A stretch of DNA of 64,000 nucleotides from NCBI GenBank assembly GCA_964615935.1, contig CAZTTG010000002.1:1-64000 (forward strand), given 5' to 3'. The notes under the pieces are model-generated. The model made no database searches, was not told where the DNA came from, and saw nothing but the letters and a program-made list of their open reading frames with translations. The stretch comes from CAZTTG01 sp964615935 (GTDB lineage: Bacteria; Planctomycetota; UBA1135; GCA-002686595). The position numbers were made by a program, and so were the translations under genes. Of the stretch, positions 52,241-61,052 are shown piece after piece (the stretch's first letter is position 1; every line of letters begins with the position of its first letter).

Positions 52241-54313
52241 ATGAGAATCGCGGCACCGGCCCTTCCCCTCCTCCTTGCGCTCGCGGTCGCGGCGCCCTCC
52301 CATCCCGGGCTGGCCTCCCCGCACGGCACCCTGCCGCCCCCCGGGCCCCCCGTCGATCCGCGCCCTCCGCAGTTCACCCCGGGTGACACGGGCAAGGGCG
52401 TGGGAGGAGCGGGGCCCACCACGCCGGGGCCGAATCCTCCCGGGGCTCCCGCGGGCCCCGCGAGCCCCGTGCCGGGTGGGGTGACGCCCGGCTCCTCGCC
52501 GAGACTGCCCACCACCCCCGGCGGTGAGGCGGTCGATCGGACGAGCTGGGTGAGCTGGTGGTGGTACAACCGCCACCCCTACCTGAACGTCCGCGCCCGG
52601 GCCCTCGAGCCCGACGTGGTGAGCGAGGGAGACGAGGAGTTCTACCTGGGCCACGGTCAGCGCCCGGTGAAGGCCGGCAAGCGGGCGCCCCGGGAGAGCG
52701 ATCGCTTCGCCGCGGCCTCGGCGCTGCGCGAGATCCTGGAGGGGGATGCGCACACCTCGATCCACACCGCCTCCCTGCTGGCCCTGGCCAAGCTGGGCGA
52801 GGAGGTGGGCTCGGGCGTGCGCTCGCGGGACCTGATCCGGCCCTACCTCACGCACTCCAACCAGACCGTGGCCGAGGTCGCCGCGCTCTCGCTCGGGATC
52901 CTGGGCGACCGCGGCAGCGCGATTCTCCTGGCCGACCTGGTGGAGGGGAGCGCGCCGGCGCAGGGCGAGGCCCCCAGCAAGCGCACGCGCGCCTTCGCCG
53001 CCTTCGCCCTGGGCGCGATGGCGGATCGCAATCCGCGGGAGGACCTCCGCCGCTTCGTCGCCTCGCGGCTATTCCAGGCCCTGGCGGCGGGCGAGTCGCG
53101 GCAGACCGAGATCGAGGTGGCCTGCGTGACCGCGCTGGGGCTGGTTCCGCTGAAGCTCGATCCGTTGTACGCGCTCGAAGGGGACGCGCGCCGCAGCCCG
53201 GCGAGCTGCCGCCAGGCGCAGGTCGACTGGCTCCTCGAGCTGGTCTCCGATCCGGACCGCAAGCACCTGGTGCGGGCCCACGCGATCACGGCCGCGGCCC
53301 GCCTGATGGAGGGCGTGCACCAGCCCGCGGCGTGGAGGGAGCGCTGCCTGGGCGAGCTCCTGTCCCTGATGGGCCCCCGCTCGAAGGCCGAGCGGGAGGT
53401 CGTGCAGAGCTCGATCCTGGCGCTGGGCCGCCTGGCGGACTCGGACGAGGACGCGATGGACCGACGGATCCGCGAGGCGCTCCGCGAGGCCACCGCTCGC
53501 ACCGGAAGCCCCATCGCCCGCAGGTTCGCGATGATGTCCCTGGCGCAGGCGTCCGGACTGCCCGGCCAGGGCGCGGGGGATCCCCTCTCCGGCCTGGCGG
53601 GGACGCGCAAGCGGCTCCTGGAGCAGCTCGGCTCGGGCCCGAGCGCCGGGCGATCCTGGGCCGCCCTGGCCCTGGGCGTGCTGGAGCGCTCGCTGGCGGA
53701 CAGGGGGATCGCGCCCTCGGTCGACGTGGAGCTGGCGGTGCGGTCGGTCCTCTCGGACACGCGCTCGCCCGAGCTGGTGGGCGCCTGCAGCATCGCGCTG
53801 GGCCTGATGCGCGATCCGGAGGCCATCCCGCTGCTCCTGGACCGCATGACCTCGGTCTCGGACGACCAGACCCTGGGCTACGTCGTGGTCGCCCTGGGCA
53901 TGCTGAACGCGCGCGAGGCGGTCGAGCGCATCCAGGCGCTGGTCCGCTCGGCTCGCTACCGCCCCCTCCTCCTGGAGCGGGCGGCCATCGGCCTCGGCCT
54001 GATGGGCGAGGTGCAGCTCGTGCCTGACCTGTGCGCCATGCTGGAGGCGGCTCGTTCCCAGGCCTCGCAGGCCTCGATCGCCTCCGCCCTGGGCCAGATC
54101 GGCGACACGCGCTCGGTGGCGCCCCTGATCGCGATGCTCCAGGACGAGAGCCTGACCGACGGCGCGCGCGACTACGCGGCCGTGGCCATCGGCCGGGTGT
54201 GCGACCGCTTCCTCCTGCCATGGAACACGGGCATGTCCACCGGGGTCAACTACATGGCCCGGACCGCCGGCCTGACCAACTCGGAGGGGGACGGGGTGCT
54301 GGACGTGCTGTAG
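52241..54313 (+). CDS. Secreted HEAT-repeat protein
   Basis: 690 residues with a signal peptide (A-L-P-L-L-L-A-L-A-V-A-A-P-S). A 65-residue Pro/Gly-rich linker follows (about 25-95). From about 105 to 660 the sequence is a series of helical HEAT/PBS-lyase-like units, e.g. A-A-L-S-L-G-I-L-G-D-R-G-S-A-I-L-L and S-I-A-L-G-L-M-R-D-P-E-A-I-P-L-L-L; I estimate 10-13 units. No catalytic residues are seen, so it is a scaffold or binding protein in the envelope. GAGG precedes ATG 52241. The downstream hairpin (54337-54368) separates it from the peptidase gene. Confidence 0.87.
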   Translation: MRIAAPALPLLLALAVAAPSHPGLASPHGTLPPPGPPVDPRPPQFTPGDTGKGVGGAGPTTPGPNPPGAPAGPASPVPGGVTPGSSPRLPTTPGGEAVDRTSWVSWWWYNRHPYLNVRARALEPDVVSEGDEEFYLGHGQRPVKAGKRAPRESDRFAAASALREILEGDAHTSIHTASLLALAKLGEEVGSGVRSRDLIRPYLTHSNQTVAEVAALSLGILGDRGSAILLADLVEGSAPAQGEAPSKRTRAFAAFALGAMADRNPREDLRRFVASRLFQALAAGESRQTEIEVACVTALGLVPLKLDPLYALEGDARRSPASCRQAQVDWLLELVSDPDRKHLVRAHAITAAARLMEGVHQPAAWRERCLGELLSLMGPRSKAEREVVQSSILALGRLADSDEDAMDRRIREALREATARTGSPIARRFAMMSLAQASGLPGQGAGDPLSGLAGTRKRLLEQLGSGPSAGRSWAALALGVLERSLADRGIAPSVDVELAVRSVLSDTRSPELVGACSIALGLMRDPEAIPLLLDRMTSVSDDQTLGYVVVALGMLNAREAVERIQALVRSARYRPLLLERAAIGLGLMGEVQLVPDLCAMLEAARSQASQASIASALGQIGDTRSVAPLIAMLQDESLTDGARDYAAVAIGRVCDRFLLPWNTGMSTGVNYMARTAGLTNSEGDGVLDVL

Positions 54314-54336
54314 GCGGGGGCGAGGGCACTCCCGCC

Positions 54337-54368
54337 GAGGCCGGGGCGCGGTCGCCCCTTCGGCCCTC
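54337..54368 (+). terminator. GC-rich hairpin after the HEAT-repeat gene
   Basis: GGGGCG (54343-54348) pairs with CGCCCC (54353-54358) around a CGGT loop. The stem extends outward through CC/GG, GG/CC and AG/CT pairs (54337-54342 with 54362-54368) after a 3-base bulge. It lies 24 bp after the stop codon and before the promoter-like sequence of the next gene. There is no T-tract, so it would be an atypical terminator. Confidence 0.5.
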
Positions 54369-54436
54369 TCGTGCAGCGGGCGCGCGATACCCTATCATCG
54401 CCGCGGTATCCCCGGATCCACCCGCGAGGTGACTGC

Positions 54437-56578
54437 ATGAGACGAGATCTCCGCTTCGACACGCTCCGACTTCTCGCGACCGCCGTCCTGCCGGTCCTGG
54501 TGGGTTGCGCCGCCGCCCGGGCGATTCCCTCCGGCCCGACGCCCTCGGACGGCTTGACCCTCGAGCAGCTCGCCTCCCTGCGGCGGGTGAGGGCGGCGCA
54601 CATCTCGCCCGACGGGACGCTGGTGGCCTACACCCTCACGAGGCCGCGCGTTCCCGGGGCGGATCCGGACGGCCCGGCCTGGGAGGAGCTGTGGGTCGTC
54701 CCCTTCGAGGGCGGTCCCGCGCGGGCCTGGGTGCACGGCTGGGTGAACGTGTCCCGCGTGCGCTTCACTCCCGACGGCGAGCGGATCACCTACCTGGCGC
54801 GCCGCGGCGTGGACGCGCACGCCTGGCTGTGGGCCATCCCCGTGGGCGGCGGCGAGTCGCGGCGCCTGATCGGCGTCGAGGAGGAGATCGGCGACTACCG
54901 GATCTCGCCCGACGGGACCCGCGTCGCCTTCCTGGCCAGCGAGCCCGAGCGCCCCTCGCGCCGCGATGCGCGGAACATGGGCTTCGACCAGGAGGTCTTC
55001 GAGGAGGACTACCGCCACAGCCGCCTCTGGATCGCGCCCCTGCCCGAGCTCGTCCCGGACTCCCCCGCTCCCTGGTCCGGCGAGGACGCGTCCGGCGAGC
55101 AGTCGGCCGGCCCCACGGCCCTGGAGATCGAGGGCTCGGTCATGAACCTCGAGTGGTTCCCCGACGGCCGGCGCCTGGCCATCGCGGTCGCGCCGCGGCC
55201 GCTGGTCGACGACTGGTTCATGCTGCGCCGCCTCCGGGTGGTCGATGCCGAGAGCGGCCGCGTGCGGGCCCGGATCGAGAACCCCGGCAAGCTGGGCGCC
55301 TTCGCGCCGAGCCCCGACGGGAGCCGTCTGGCGTTGATCTCGGCCGCCGACTACAACGATCCGAGCCCCGGCCGGCTGATGCTCGTGCCCGCCGAGGGCG
55401 GCGCCCTGAGGGACGTGCTCCCCGATCTGATGGGTCACGTCCGCTCCCTCGCCTGGCAGGACGCGAGCACGCTCATGTTCCTGGCCGACGTGCGCACGGG
55501 CACGGTCTTCGGCGAGGTGAACGTGGAGACCGGCGAGCGCAAGGACCACTTCGTCGGCGGCGCTGGCGAGGGATCGCCGATCCTGGCGCGACCCAGCATC
55601 TCACGCGACGGCCAGCGCGCCGTCTTCACCGGCAGCGCTCCCCATCACCCGGACGAGGCCTTCGCCCTGGCCCACGGGGAGCTCGGTCCCCGGCGTCTGA
55701 CCGACGGCAATCCCTGGCTGACCGGGGTGCCCCTGGCCCGGCAGGAGGTGGTCCGCTACCGGGCTCGCGACGGGCTCGAGCTCGAGGGGATCCTGGTGCA
55801 CCCGGCCGGAGGCGAGGAGAGCGAGCCCGCGCCCCTGATCCTGGCGGTGCACGGCGGCCCCGAGGGCCACGTGCGCAACGGCTGGGTCACCGACTACGAC
55901 CGCCCGGGCCAGGCCGCCGCCGCCCGGGGCTTCGCCGTCTTCTACCCCAACTACCGCGGCAGCACGGGCCGCGGGGTGGCCTTCACCAAGCTCGGCCAGG
56001 GCGACGCCGCGGGCCGCGAGTTCGACGACCTGATCGACGCCATCGACCACCTCGCCGAGCTGGGCGTCGCCGACCGCGCGCGGGTGGGGGTGACCGGCGG
56101 CTCCTACGGGGGTTACGCCACCGCCTGGCTCTCGACCTGGTACACCGAGCGCATCCGGGCCGGGGTGATGTTCATCGGCATCAGCAACAAGCTGACCAAG
56201 GGCCTGACCACGGACGTGCCCTACGAGGACATGGGGGTGCACACCCTGTACCCGCCCGGGAGCCGCTGGCAGTACGGCCTCGAGCGCAGCCCGATCTTCC
56301 ACGCCGAGAAGTGCCGCACGCCCCTGCTCATCGCCGGCGGCACGGCCGACACCCGGATCCATCCTTCGCAGAGCCTGCAGCTCTACCGCGCGCTCGAGAT
56401 GCAGGGCCAGGTCCCGGTGCGCTGGGTGCGCTACCCCGGCGAGCCCCACGGGAACCTGCGGGCGACCTCCCGCTACGACTTCAGCCGGCGCATGCTGCGC
56501 TGGTTCGAGCACTACCTGATGGGCCCCGGGGGCCAGCCGCCGGAGTGGGACCTGCGGCTGGGCGAGGGAGGCGACTAG
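54437..56578 (+). CDS. S9 family (prolyl oligopeptidase/DPP-like) peptidase lipoprotein
   Basis: 713 residues. A perfect lipobox L-V-G-C near residue 22 predicts a lipoprotein. Residues ~35-420 form a WD/TolB-like beta-propeller (A-H-I-S-P-D-G-T-L-V-A-Y; Y-R-I-S-P-D-G-T-R-V-A-F) that gates substrate size. The alpha/beta hydrolase domain follows: L-A-V-H-G-G-P-E-G, the nucleophile loop G-G-S-Y-G-G-Y, Asp in G-G-T-A-D-T-R-I-H and His in G-E-P-H-G-N-L, a complete Ser/Asp/His triad. It hydrolyses short peptides outside the cytoplasm, possibly X-Pro or acyl-aminoacyl substrates. GAGGTGA precedes ATG 54437. Confidence 0.95.
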   Translation: MRRDLRFDTLRLLATAVLPVLVGCAAARAIPSGPTPSDGLTLEQLASLRRVRAAHISPDGTLVAYTLTRPRVPGADPDGPAWEELWVVPFEGGPARAWVHGWVNVSRVRFTPDGERITYLARRGVDAHAWLWAIPVGGGESRRLIGVEEEIGDYRISPDGTRVAFLASEPERPSRRDARNMGFDQEVFEEDYRHSRLWIAPLPELVPDSPAPWSGEDASGEQSAGPTALEIEGSVMNLEWFPDGRRLAIAVAPRPLVDDWFMLRRLRVVDAESGRVRARIENPGKLGAFAPSPDGSRLALISAADYNDPSPGRLMLVPAEGGALRDVLPDLMGHVRSLAWQDASTLMFLADVRTGTVFGEVNVETGERKDHFVGGAGEGSPILARPSISRDGQRAVFTGSAPHHPDEAFALAHGELGPRRLTDGNPWLTGVPLARQEVVRYRARDGLELEGILVHPAGGEESEPAPLILAVHGGPEGHVRNGWVTDYDRPGQAAAARGFAVFYPNYRGSTGRGVAFTKLGQGDAAGREFDDLIDAIDHLAELGVADRARVGVTGGSYGGYATAWLSTWYTERIRAGVMFIGISNKLTKGLTTDVPYEDMGVHTLYPPGSRWQYGLERSPIFHAEKCRTPLLIAGGTADTRIHPSQSLQLYRALEMQGQVPVRWVRYPGEPHGNLRATSRYDFSRRMLRWFEHYLMGPGGQPPEWDLRLGEGGD

Positions 56579-56589
56579 CGCCAGCGGGC

Positions 56590-56618
56590 TTGGAATGGGG
56601 ATGGCCCGCGGGTAGCCT
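56590..56618 (+). promoter_or_regulatory. Predicted promoter of the GMC oxidoreductase pair
   Basis: TTGGAA (56590-56595) and TAGCCT (56613-56618) with an exact 17-bp spacer lie 16 bp before the ATG at 56634. The leader would be about 8-10 nt, too short for a normal ribosome site; none is visible. Confidence 0.5.
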
Positions 56619-56633
56619 CCCCGGACCGGGCCC

Positions 56634-58289
56634 ATGATCGTCGACCTCCAGCAGTCCGAGCGCGCCGAGCTTCCGGACTACGACCTGTGCATCGTCGGCT
56701 CCGGGCCGGCCGGCGCCACCGTGGCCCGGGAGCTCGCGAGCTCCGGCCTGCGCATCTGCGTGCTGGAGAGCGGCCGGCTCAAGCCCACCCCCCACGCCGA
56801 CGGGCTGCGGCGCGTGCTGTGCCAGGGGATCCAGATCAAGGAGTACTCGCGCGAGCGGGTCCTGGGCGGGTCCTCCACGACGTGGGCGGGCCTCTCCAGC
56901 CCCCTGGACCCGATCGACTTCGAGGCCCGCTCCTTCGTCCCCGGCTCCGGCTGGCCGATGGCGCGGGAGGAGCTGCTGCCCTACTGGAGGCGCGCGGCCG
57001 AGCGCTACCGCTTCCCCGCGCTCGAGCTCTTCGAGCCCGAGGGCTTCGGCGCCCTGCGATCCCGGGGCGACGCGCAGCCGGGGTGGACGCGCATCGAGGA
57101 GAAGGTCTTCCTGGCCGCGGCCGTGCCCCAGGACTTCGGGCGCGAGCAGCGCGGCGTGTACGAGTCGCCGGAGGTGGACCTCTACCTCGACGCCACCCTC
57201 CTGCGGCTCGAGGGTGATCCGGCGGGAGGGCGGGTGGCGAGCGCGGCGCTGCGCTGCAGCTCGGGGCGCGAGCTGCGCGTGCGGGCGGGCCGCTTCGTGC
57301 TGGCCGCCGGCGGGATCGAGAACGCCCGCATCCTGCTGGGCTCCCGCGACCTGTGCCCGCAGGGGCTGGGGAACGAGCGCGATCAGGTCGGCCGGCACCT
57401 GATGAACCACCCCAAGAACTACGGCGGGCTCCTCCGGCTGGCCCAGCCCCTGGAGGAGCTGCCCTACTACTTCGGCTGCCTGCACCGGGGCTTCGCCGGC
57501 TACGCCGGGCTGCGACTGGACGAGGGCTCCCAGCGGGAGCGCGGTCTGCTCAACTCCTACGTCCGGCTGGAGCCCCTCTACCCCTGGTCCGACAACCAGG
57601 GGATCGAGGCCCTGGTCCTGCTGGTCAAGAAGATCCGATTGGCGCTGGGCCGGCTGAGGTCGCGCGGAGGGGAGAAGGTGGTCTCCCTGCGCGACTGGTC
57701 GGAGACCGGGGACGACTCGGACCTGCAGAACGAGCGCAAGACGGCGCTGGGCTGGGCCGGCCTGGCGCTGAAGATCGCCCTGAACGCCCCGCGGGTCGCG
57801 CAGTACCTCTACTTTCGACTGATCGCGAAGCCCCGCGTGCGCACGGTGCGCCTGCGCAACTTCATGGAGATGGCGCCGAACCCCGAGAACCGCGTGACCC
57901 TCTCCGAGGAGCGGGACGCCAACGACCAGCCCGTGCCGCTGGTCCGCCACGGCTGCTCGGAGCTGGACCGGCGCTCGCTGATCGAGCTGCACCGGGTGCT
58001 GGCACGGGAGGTGGCCGAGGCCGGCCTGGGCCAGCTCGACTCCGACCTCCCCGCCGAGGGGCCCTGGCCCATCGACCTGGACGCCTCGCACCACCTCGGC
58101 GCCACGCGCATGGGGACCGATCCGGAGAGCTCGGTGGTCGACCCGCAGTGCAAGCTGCACGGCGTGGTGAACGTGTACCTCGCCGGCGGCTCGGTCTTCC
58201 CCACCAGCGGCTGCGCCAACCCCACCTTCACCATCGTGGCCCTCGCCATTCGCCTGGCGGAGCACCTGCGAGCCGGGGAGTCGACATGA
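56634..58289 (+). CDS. GMC-family FAD oxidoreductase
   Basis: 551 residues. The FAD dinucleotide motif D-L-C-I-V-G-S-G-P-A-G-A-T-V-A is at residues 18-32, with V-L-G-G-S-S-T-T-W-A-G near 80. The C-terminal GMC signature contains H-H-L-G-A-T-R-M-G-T-D-P, V-V-D and N-V-Y-L-A-G-G-S-V-F-P-T-S-G-C-A-N-P-T with the active-site His. The family oxidises alcohols or sugars (choline, glucose, cellobiose and others); the lack of a signal peptide argues for a cytoplasmic substrate. The stop overlaps the start of the next gene (ATGA), so it is coupled with the Gfo/Idh-like protein, suggesting a two-step sugar or inositol conversion. Confidence 0.94.
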   Translation: MIVDLQQSERAELPDYDLCIVGSGPAGATVARELASSGLRICVLESGRLKPTPHADGLRRVLCQGIQIKEYSRERVLGGSSTTWAGLSSPLDPIDFEARSFVPGSGWPMAREELLPYWRRAAERYRFPALELFEPEGFGALRSRGDAQPGWTRIEEKVFLAAAVPQDFGREQRGVYESPEVDLYLDATLLRLEGDPAGGRVASAALRCSSGRELRVRAGRFVLAAGGIENARILLGSRDLCPQGLGNERDQVGRHLMNHPKNYGGLLRLAQPLEELPYYFGCLHRGFAGYAGLRLDEGSQRERGLLNSYVRLEPLYPWSDNQGIEALVLLVKKIRLALGRLRSRGGEKVVSLRDWSETGDDSDLQNERKTALGWAGLALKIALNAPRVAQYLYFRLIAKPRVRTVRLRNFMEMAPNPENRVTLSEERDANDQPVPLVRHGCSELDRRSLIELHRVLAREVAEAGLGQLDSDLPAEGPWPIDLDASHHLGATRMGTDPESSVVDPQCKLHGVVNVYLAGGSVFPTSGCANPTFTIVALAIRLAEHLRAGEST

Positions 58290-59317
58290 GCCCGAGAGGC
58301 GTGCTGATCATCGGCTCCGGCAAGCGGGTTCGGGAGGATGCCCTCCCGGCGCTGCAGAAGCTGGAGGAGTCCTTCACCGTGCGGGGCGTCTACGCCCGCA
58401 CTCCCAAGGAGATCCGCGCGGGCGAGCGCGAGTACGCGGTGAGGAGCCTCGCCGAGCTCGGCGCCGAGGACGTCGCCGCGAGCGACCTCCTGTACCTCGC
58501 GGTGAGCAAGGACGCCGTGCCGGGCGTGCTGGCACATCTCGCCGCCTTCGACCTCTCCGGGGTGGACCTGCTGATCGACACCCCGGTCGTGCGCTTCAAG
58601 CACTTCCGGCACGTCGAGCGGCTGAGCGTCTTCCGCAACGCCTGGGTGGCGGAGGACTGCAGCGAGCTGCCGTTCTTCGACACCGTGCGGGAGGTCGTGG
58701 GCTCGGGGGAGGTCGGCGAGCTCCGGCACGCCCTCTTCGATCGATCGGCCTACGCCTATCACGGGCTGGCCATGGCCCGCACCCTGCTCCGCTGCGACCG
58801 GATCGGCAAGGGGCGCCGCAAGAAGACCGGACCGGATCGCTGGGTGCGCTGCGTGCAGCTCTCGAGCGGCAGGAGCGCGGAGCTCCACGAGCCGCGCGAC
58901 TACTCCGCCGGACGCCTCGTGCTGGAGGGAACGCGGGGCTCCGTCTCTGATCGCCCGGGTGACCCGCCGGGGAGCCTCCTCCTGGAGCCCGTCCTGGAGG
59001 ACGGCCGCTGCGCCGGCTTCCGGGTCGGCGACGCGGTCTCGCGTCTGTCCGACGACGAGGCGGAGCTGATGCGCGGCCGGGATCCGGAAGCGGGCGTCAT
59101 CGCCCGCATGGAGGACATGAAGCGAGTGGGCTTCCTGCGCCTCCTGAAGAACATCCGCGACGGGGCCGGGGCGTACCCGCTGGAGCTGGCTCTAGAGGAC
59201 ATGGTGGTCGACTACCACCTCGAGAAGCTGGGCTTCTGGCTGCCGAACCCCTTCACCAGCCCGCGTTTCGGGCTGGGGCGCTTCCTGCTGCGAACGGTGA
59301 CCCGGCTCGGCGGCTAG
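58286..59317 (+). CDS. Gfo/Idh/MocA-like protein lacking the catalytic EKP lysine
   Basis: 343 residues. The N-terminal Rossmann opening reads G-V-L-I-I-G-S-G-K-R-V-R-E-D-A, followed by a strand-helix alternation like Gfo/Idh/MocA proteins (L-Y-L-A-V-S-K-D-A; L-L-I-D-T-P-V-V). Where the family normally has E-K-P with the catalytic lysine, this protein has D-T-P. The C-terminal half (F-D-R-S-A-Y-A-Y-H-G-L; V-D-Y-H-L-E-K-L-G-F-W) is of unclear fold. Either the active site is different or it is a non-catalytic NAD-binding partner of the GMC enzyme, with which it overlaps by four bases. Assignment is by N-terminal pattern and context. Confidence 0.78.
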   Translation: MSPRGVLIIGSGKRVREDALPALQKLEESFTVRGVYARTPKEIRAGEREYAVRSLAELGAEDVAASDLLYLAVSKDAVPGVLAHLAAFDLSGVDLLIDTPVVRFKHFRHVERLSVFRNAWVAEDCSELPFFDTVREVVGSGEVGELRHALFDRSAYAYHGLAMARTLLRCDRIGKGRRKKTGPDRWVRCVQLSSGRSAELHEPRDYSAGRLVLEGTRGSVSDRPGDPPGSLLLEPVLEDGRCAGFRVGDAVSRLSDDEAELMRGRDPEAGVIARMEDMKRVGFLRLLKNIRDGAGAYPLELALEDMVVDYHLEKLGFWLPNPFTSPRFGLGRFLLRTVTRLGG

Positions 59318-59333
59318 CACGTCTCAGGCGTGC
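59317..59333. terminator. Short hairpin between convergent genes
   Basis: GCACG (59317-59321) and CGTGC (59329-59333) form a 5-bp stem with a 7-base loop across the 6-bp gap between two convergent stop codons. It is short and without a T-tract. Confidence 0.3.
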
Positions 59334-60316
59334 AGCTCGACGATGTCCCCGTCGTGCAGCTCGTGGTCCCGCTGCACCGCCTGCCCGTCGTGCACGCCGT
59401 GGCCCCACAGGCGGGCCAGCTTGAGGCCGCGGGCCAGGTCCTTGTGGATGCCGCGGGCGAGGTCGAGGATCGTCCCGCCCTCGGGAAGGAAGAAGGGCTC
59501 CTCCATGTCGGGCTTCTTGCCGGGCTCCTTGGAGTACACCCGGATCATGTCCAGGAGCTCCCAGACCCGCCAGCGGAACTCGTCGAGCCCCTCCCCGGTC
59601 GGAGGCGAGAGGCCCATCAGCGGGAGGCGGTCTCCCAGCATCTCCCCCAGCAGCTCGAGGCCGACCTCCCCACCCTCGAGGTCCAGTCCGGTGATCACCA
59701 TCAGGGTCTTGACCGCCCCGCCGATGACCTCCACCTCGTGGTCACCCTCGGGATCGGCCACCAGCTGGACGTGGTGCCGGCGCAGCTCGACCTCCAGCTC
59801 GGCGAGCTGGTCGAGGACCTCGGGATCGGCCGCGTGCAGGACCAGCAGGGCCAGATCGGCGCGGCGCAGCAGGCTCGCCAGCTCGGGATCGCAGGCCCCC
59901 GGCGGGACCGGCGGGGTGTCGATGAGCTGGACGCGCACCGTGTCGAAGTCCATCATCCCCGGGGTGGGGAGGGTGGTGGCGTAGGGGTACTCGGCCACCG
60001 TGACCTGCGCGTTGGTCACCGCCGCCATCAAGGCCGACTTGCCCGAGTTGGGGGGCCCGAAGAGCACCACCTGCCCCGCCCCGGCGCGGCCGATGACGTA
60101 GGGGCTGATCACCCGTCGGGCGCCGCTCTTCTTCTTGGGCGCCTCGCGGAGCTGCTTCAGGCGCCGCTTGATGTCCCCCTGCAGGTGGTCGGTCCCCTTG
60201 TGCTTGGGGATGAGCTTCAGCATCTCCTGCAGGGTGGAGATCTTCTCCTCGGGGGTCCGCGCCTCCTTGTAGCGCTTCTCCGCCGAGAGGTACTGGGGGG
60301 TCAGGTTGGCCGGCAT
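59324..60316 (-). CDS. DRG/Obg-like GTPase with TGS domain
   Basis: 330 residues. The N-terminus P-A-N-L-T-P-Q-Y-L-S-A-E-K-R-Y matches bacterial and archaeal TGS GTPases of the DRG type and decides the start at 60316 (an in-frame ATG at 60364 would add 16 residues). A helix rich in Lys/Arg (about 55-70) precedes the P-loop G-P-P-N-S-G-K-S, then switch/G3 D-T-P-P. The expected G4 N-K-x-D reads T-G-L-D, so guanine specificity may be lost or relaxed. The C-terminal TGS domain runs from F-F-L-P-E-G-G-T-I-L-D-L to H-D-G-D-I-V-E-L. Relatives associate with ribosomes or RNA. It is separated by 60 bp from the upstream ABC gene on the same side. Confidence 0.9.
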   Translation of the reverse strand: MPANLTPQYLSAEKRYKEARTPEEKISTLQEMLKLIPKHKGTDHLQGDIKRRLKQLREAPKKKSGARRVISPYVIGRAGAGQVVLFGPPNSGKSALMAAVTNAQVTVAEYPYATTLPTPGMMDFDTVRVQLIDTPPVPPGACDPELASLLRRADLALLVLHAADPEVLDQLAELEVELRRHHVQLVADPEGDHEVEVIGGAVKTLMVITGLDLEGGEVGLELLGEMLGDRLPLMGLSPPTGEGLDEFRWRVWELLDMIRVYSKEPGKKPDMEEPFFLPEGGTILDLARGIHKDLARGLKLARLWGHGVHDGQAVQRDHELHDGDIVELHA

Positions 60317-60376
60317 GGGGCGGACATTCTGTCCTCGGGGGCGGGCGGTGGGAAGCCCCTGCATGGGGGAAGGGGG

Positions 60377-61051
<675 letters not shown>

Positions 61052-61052
61052 G

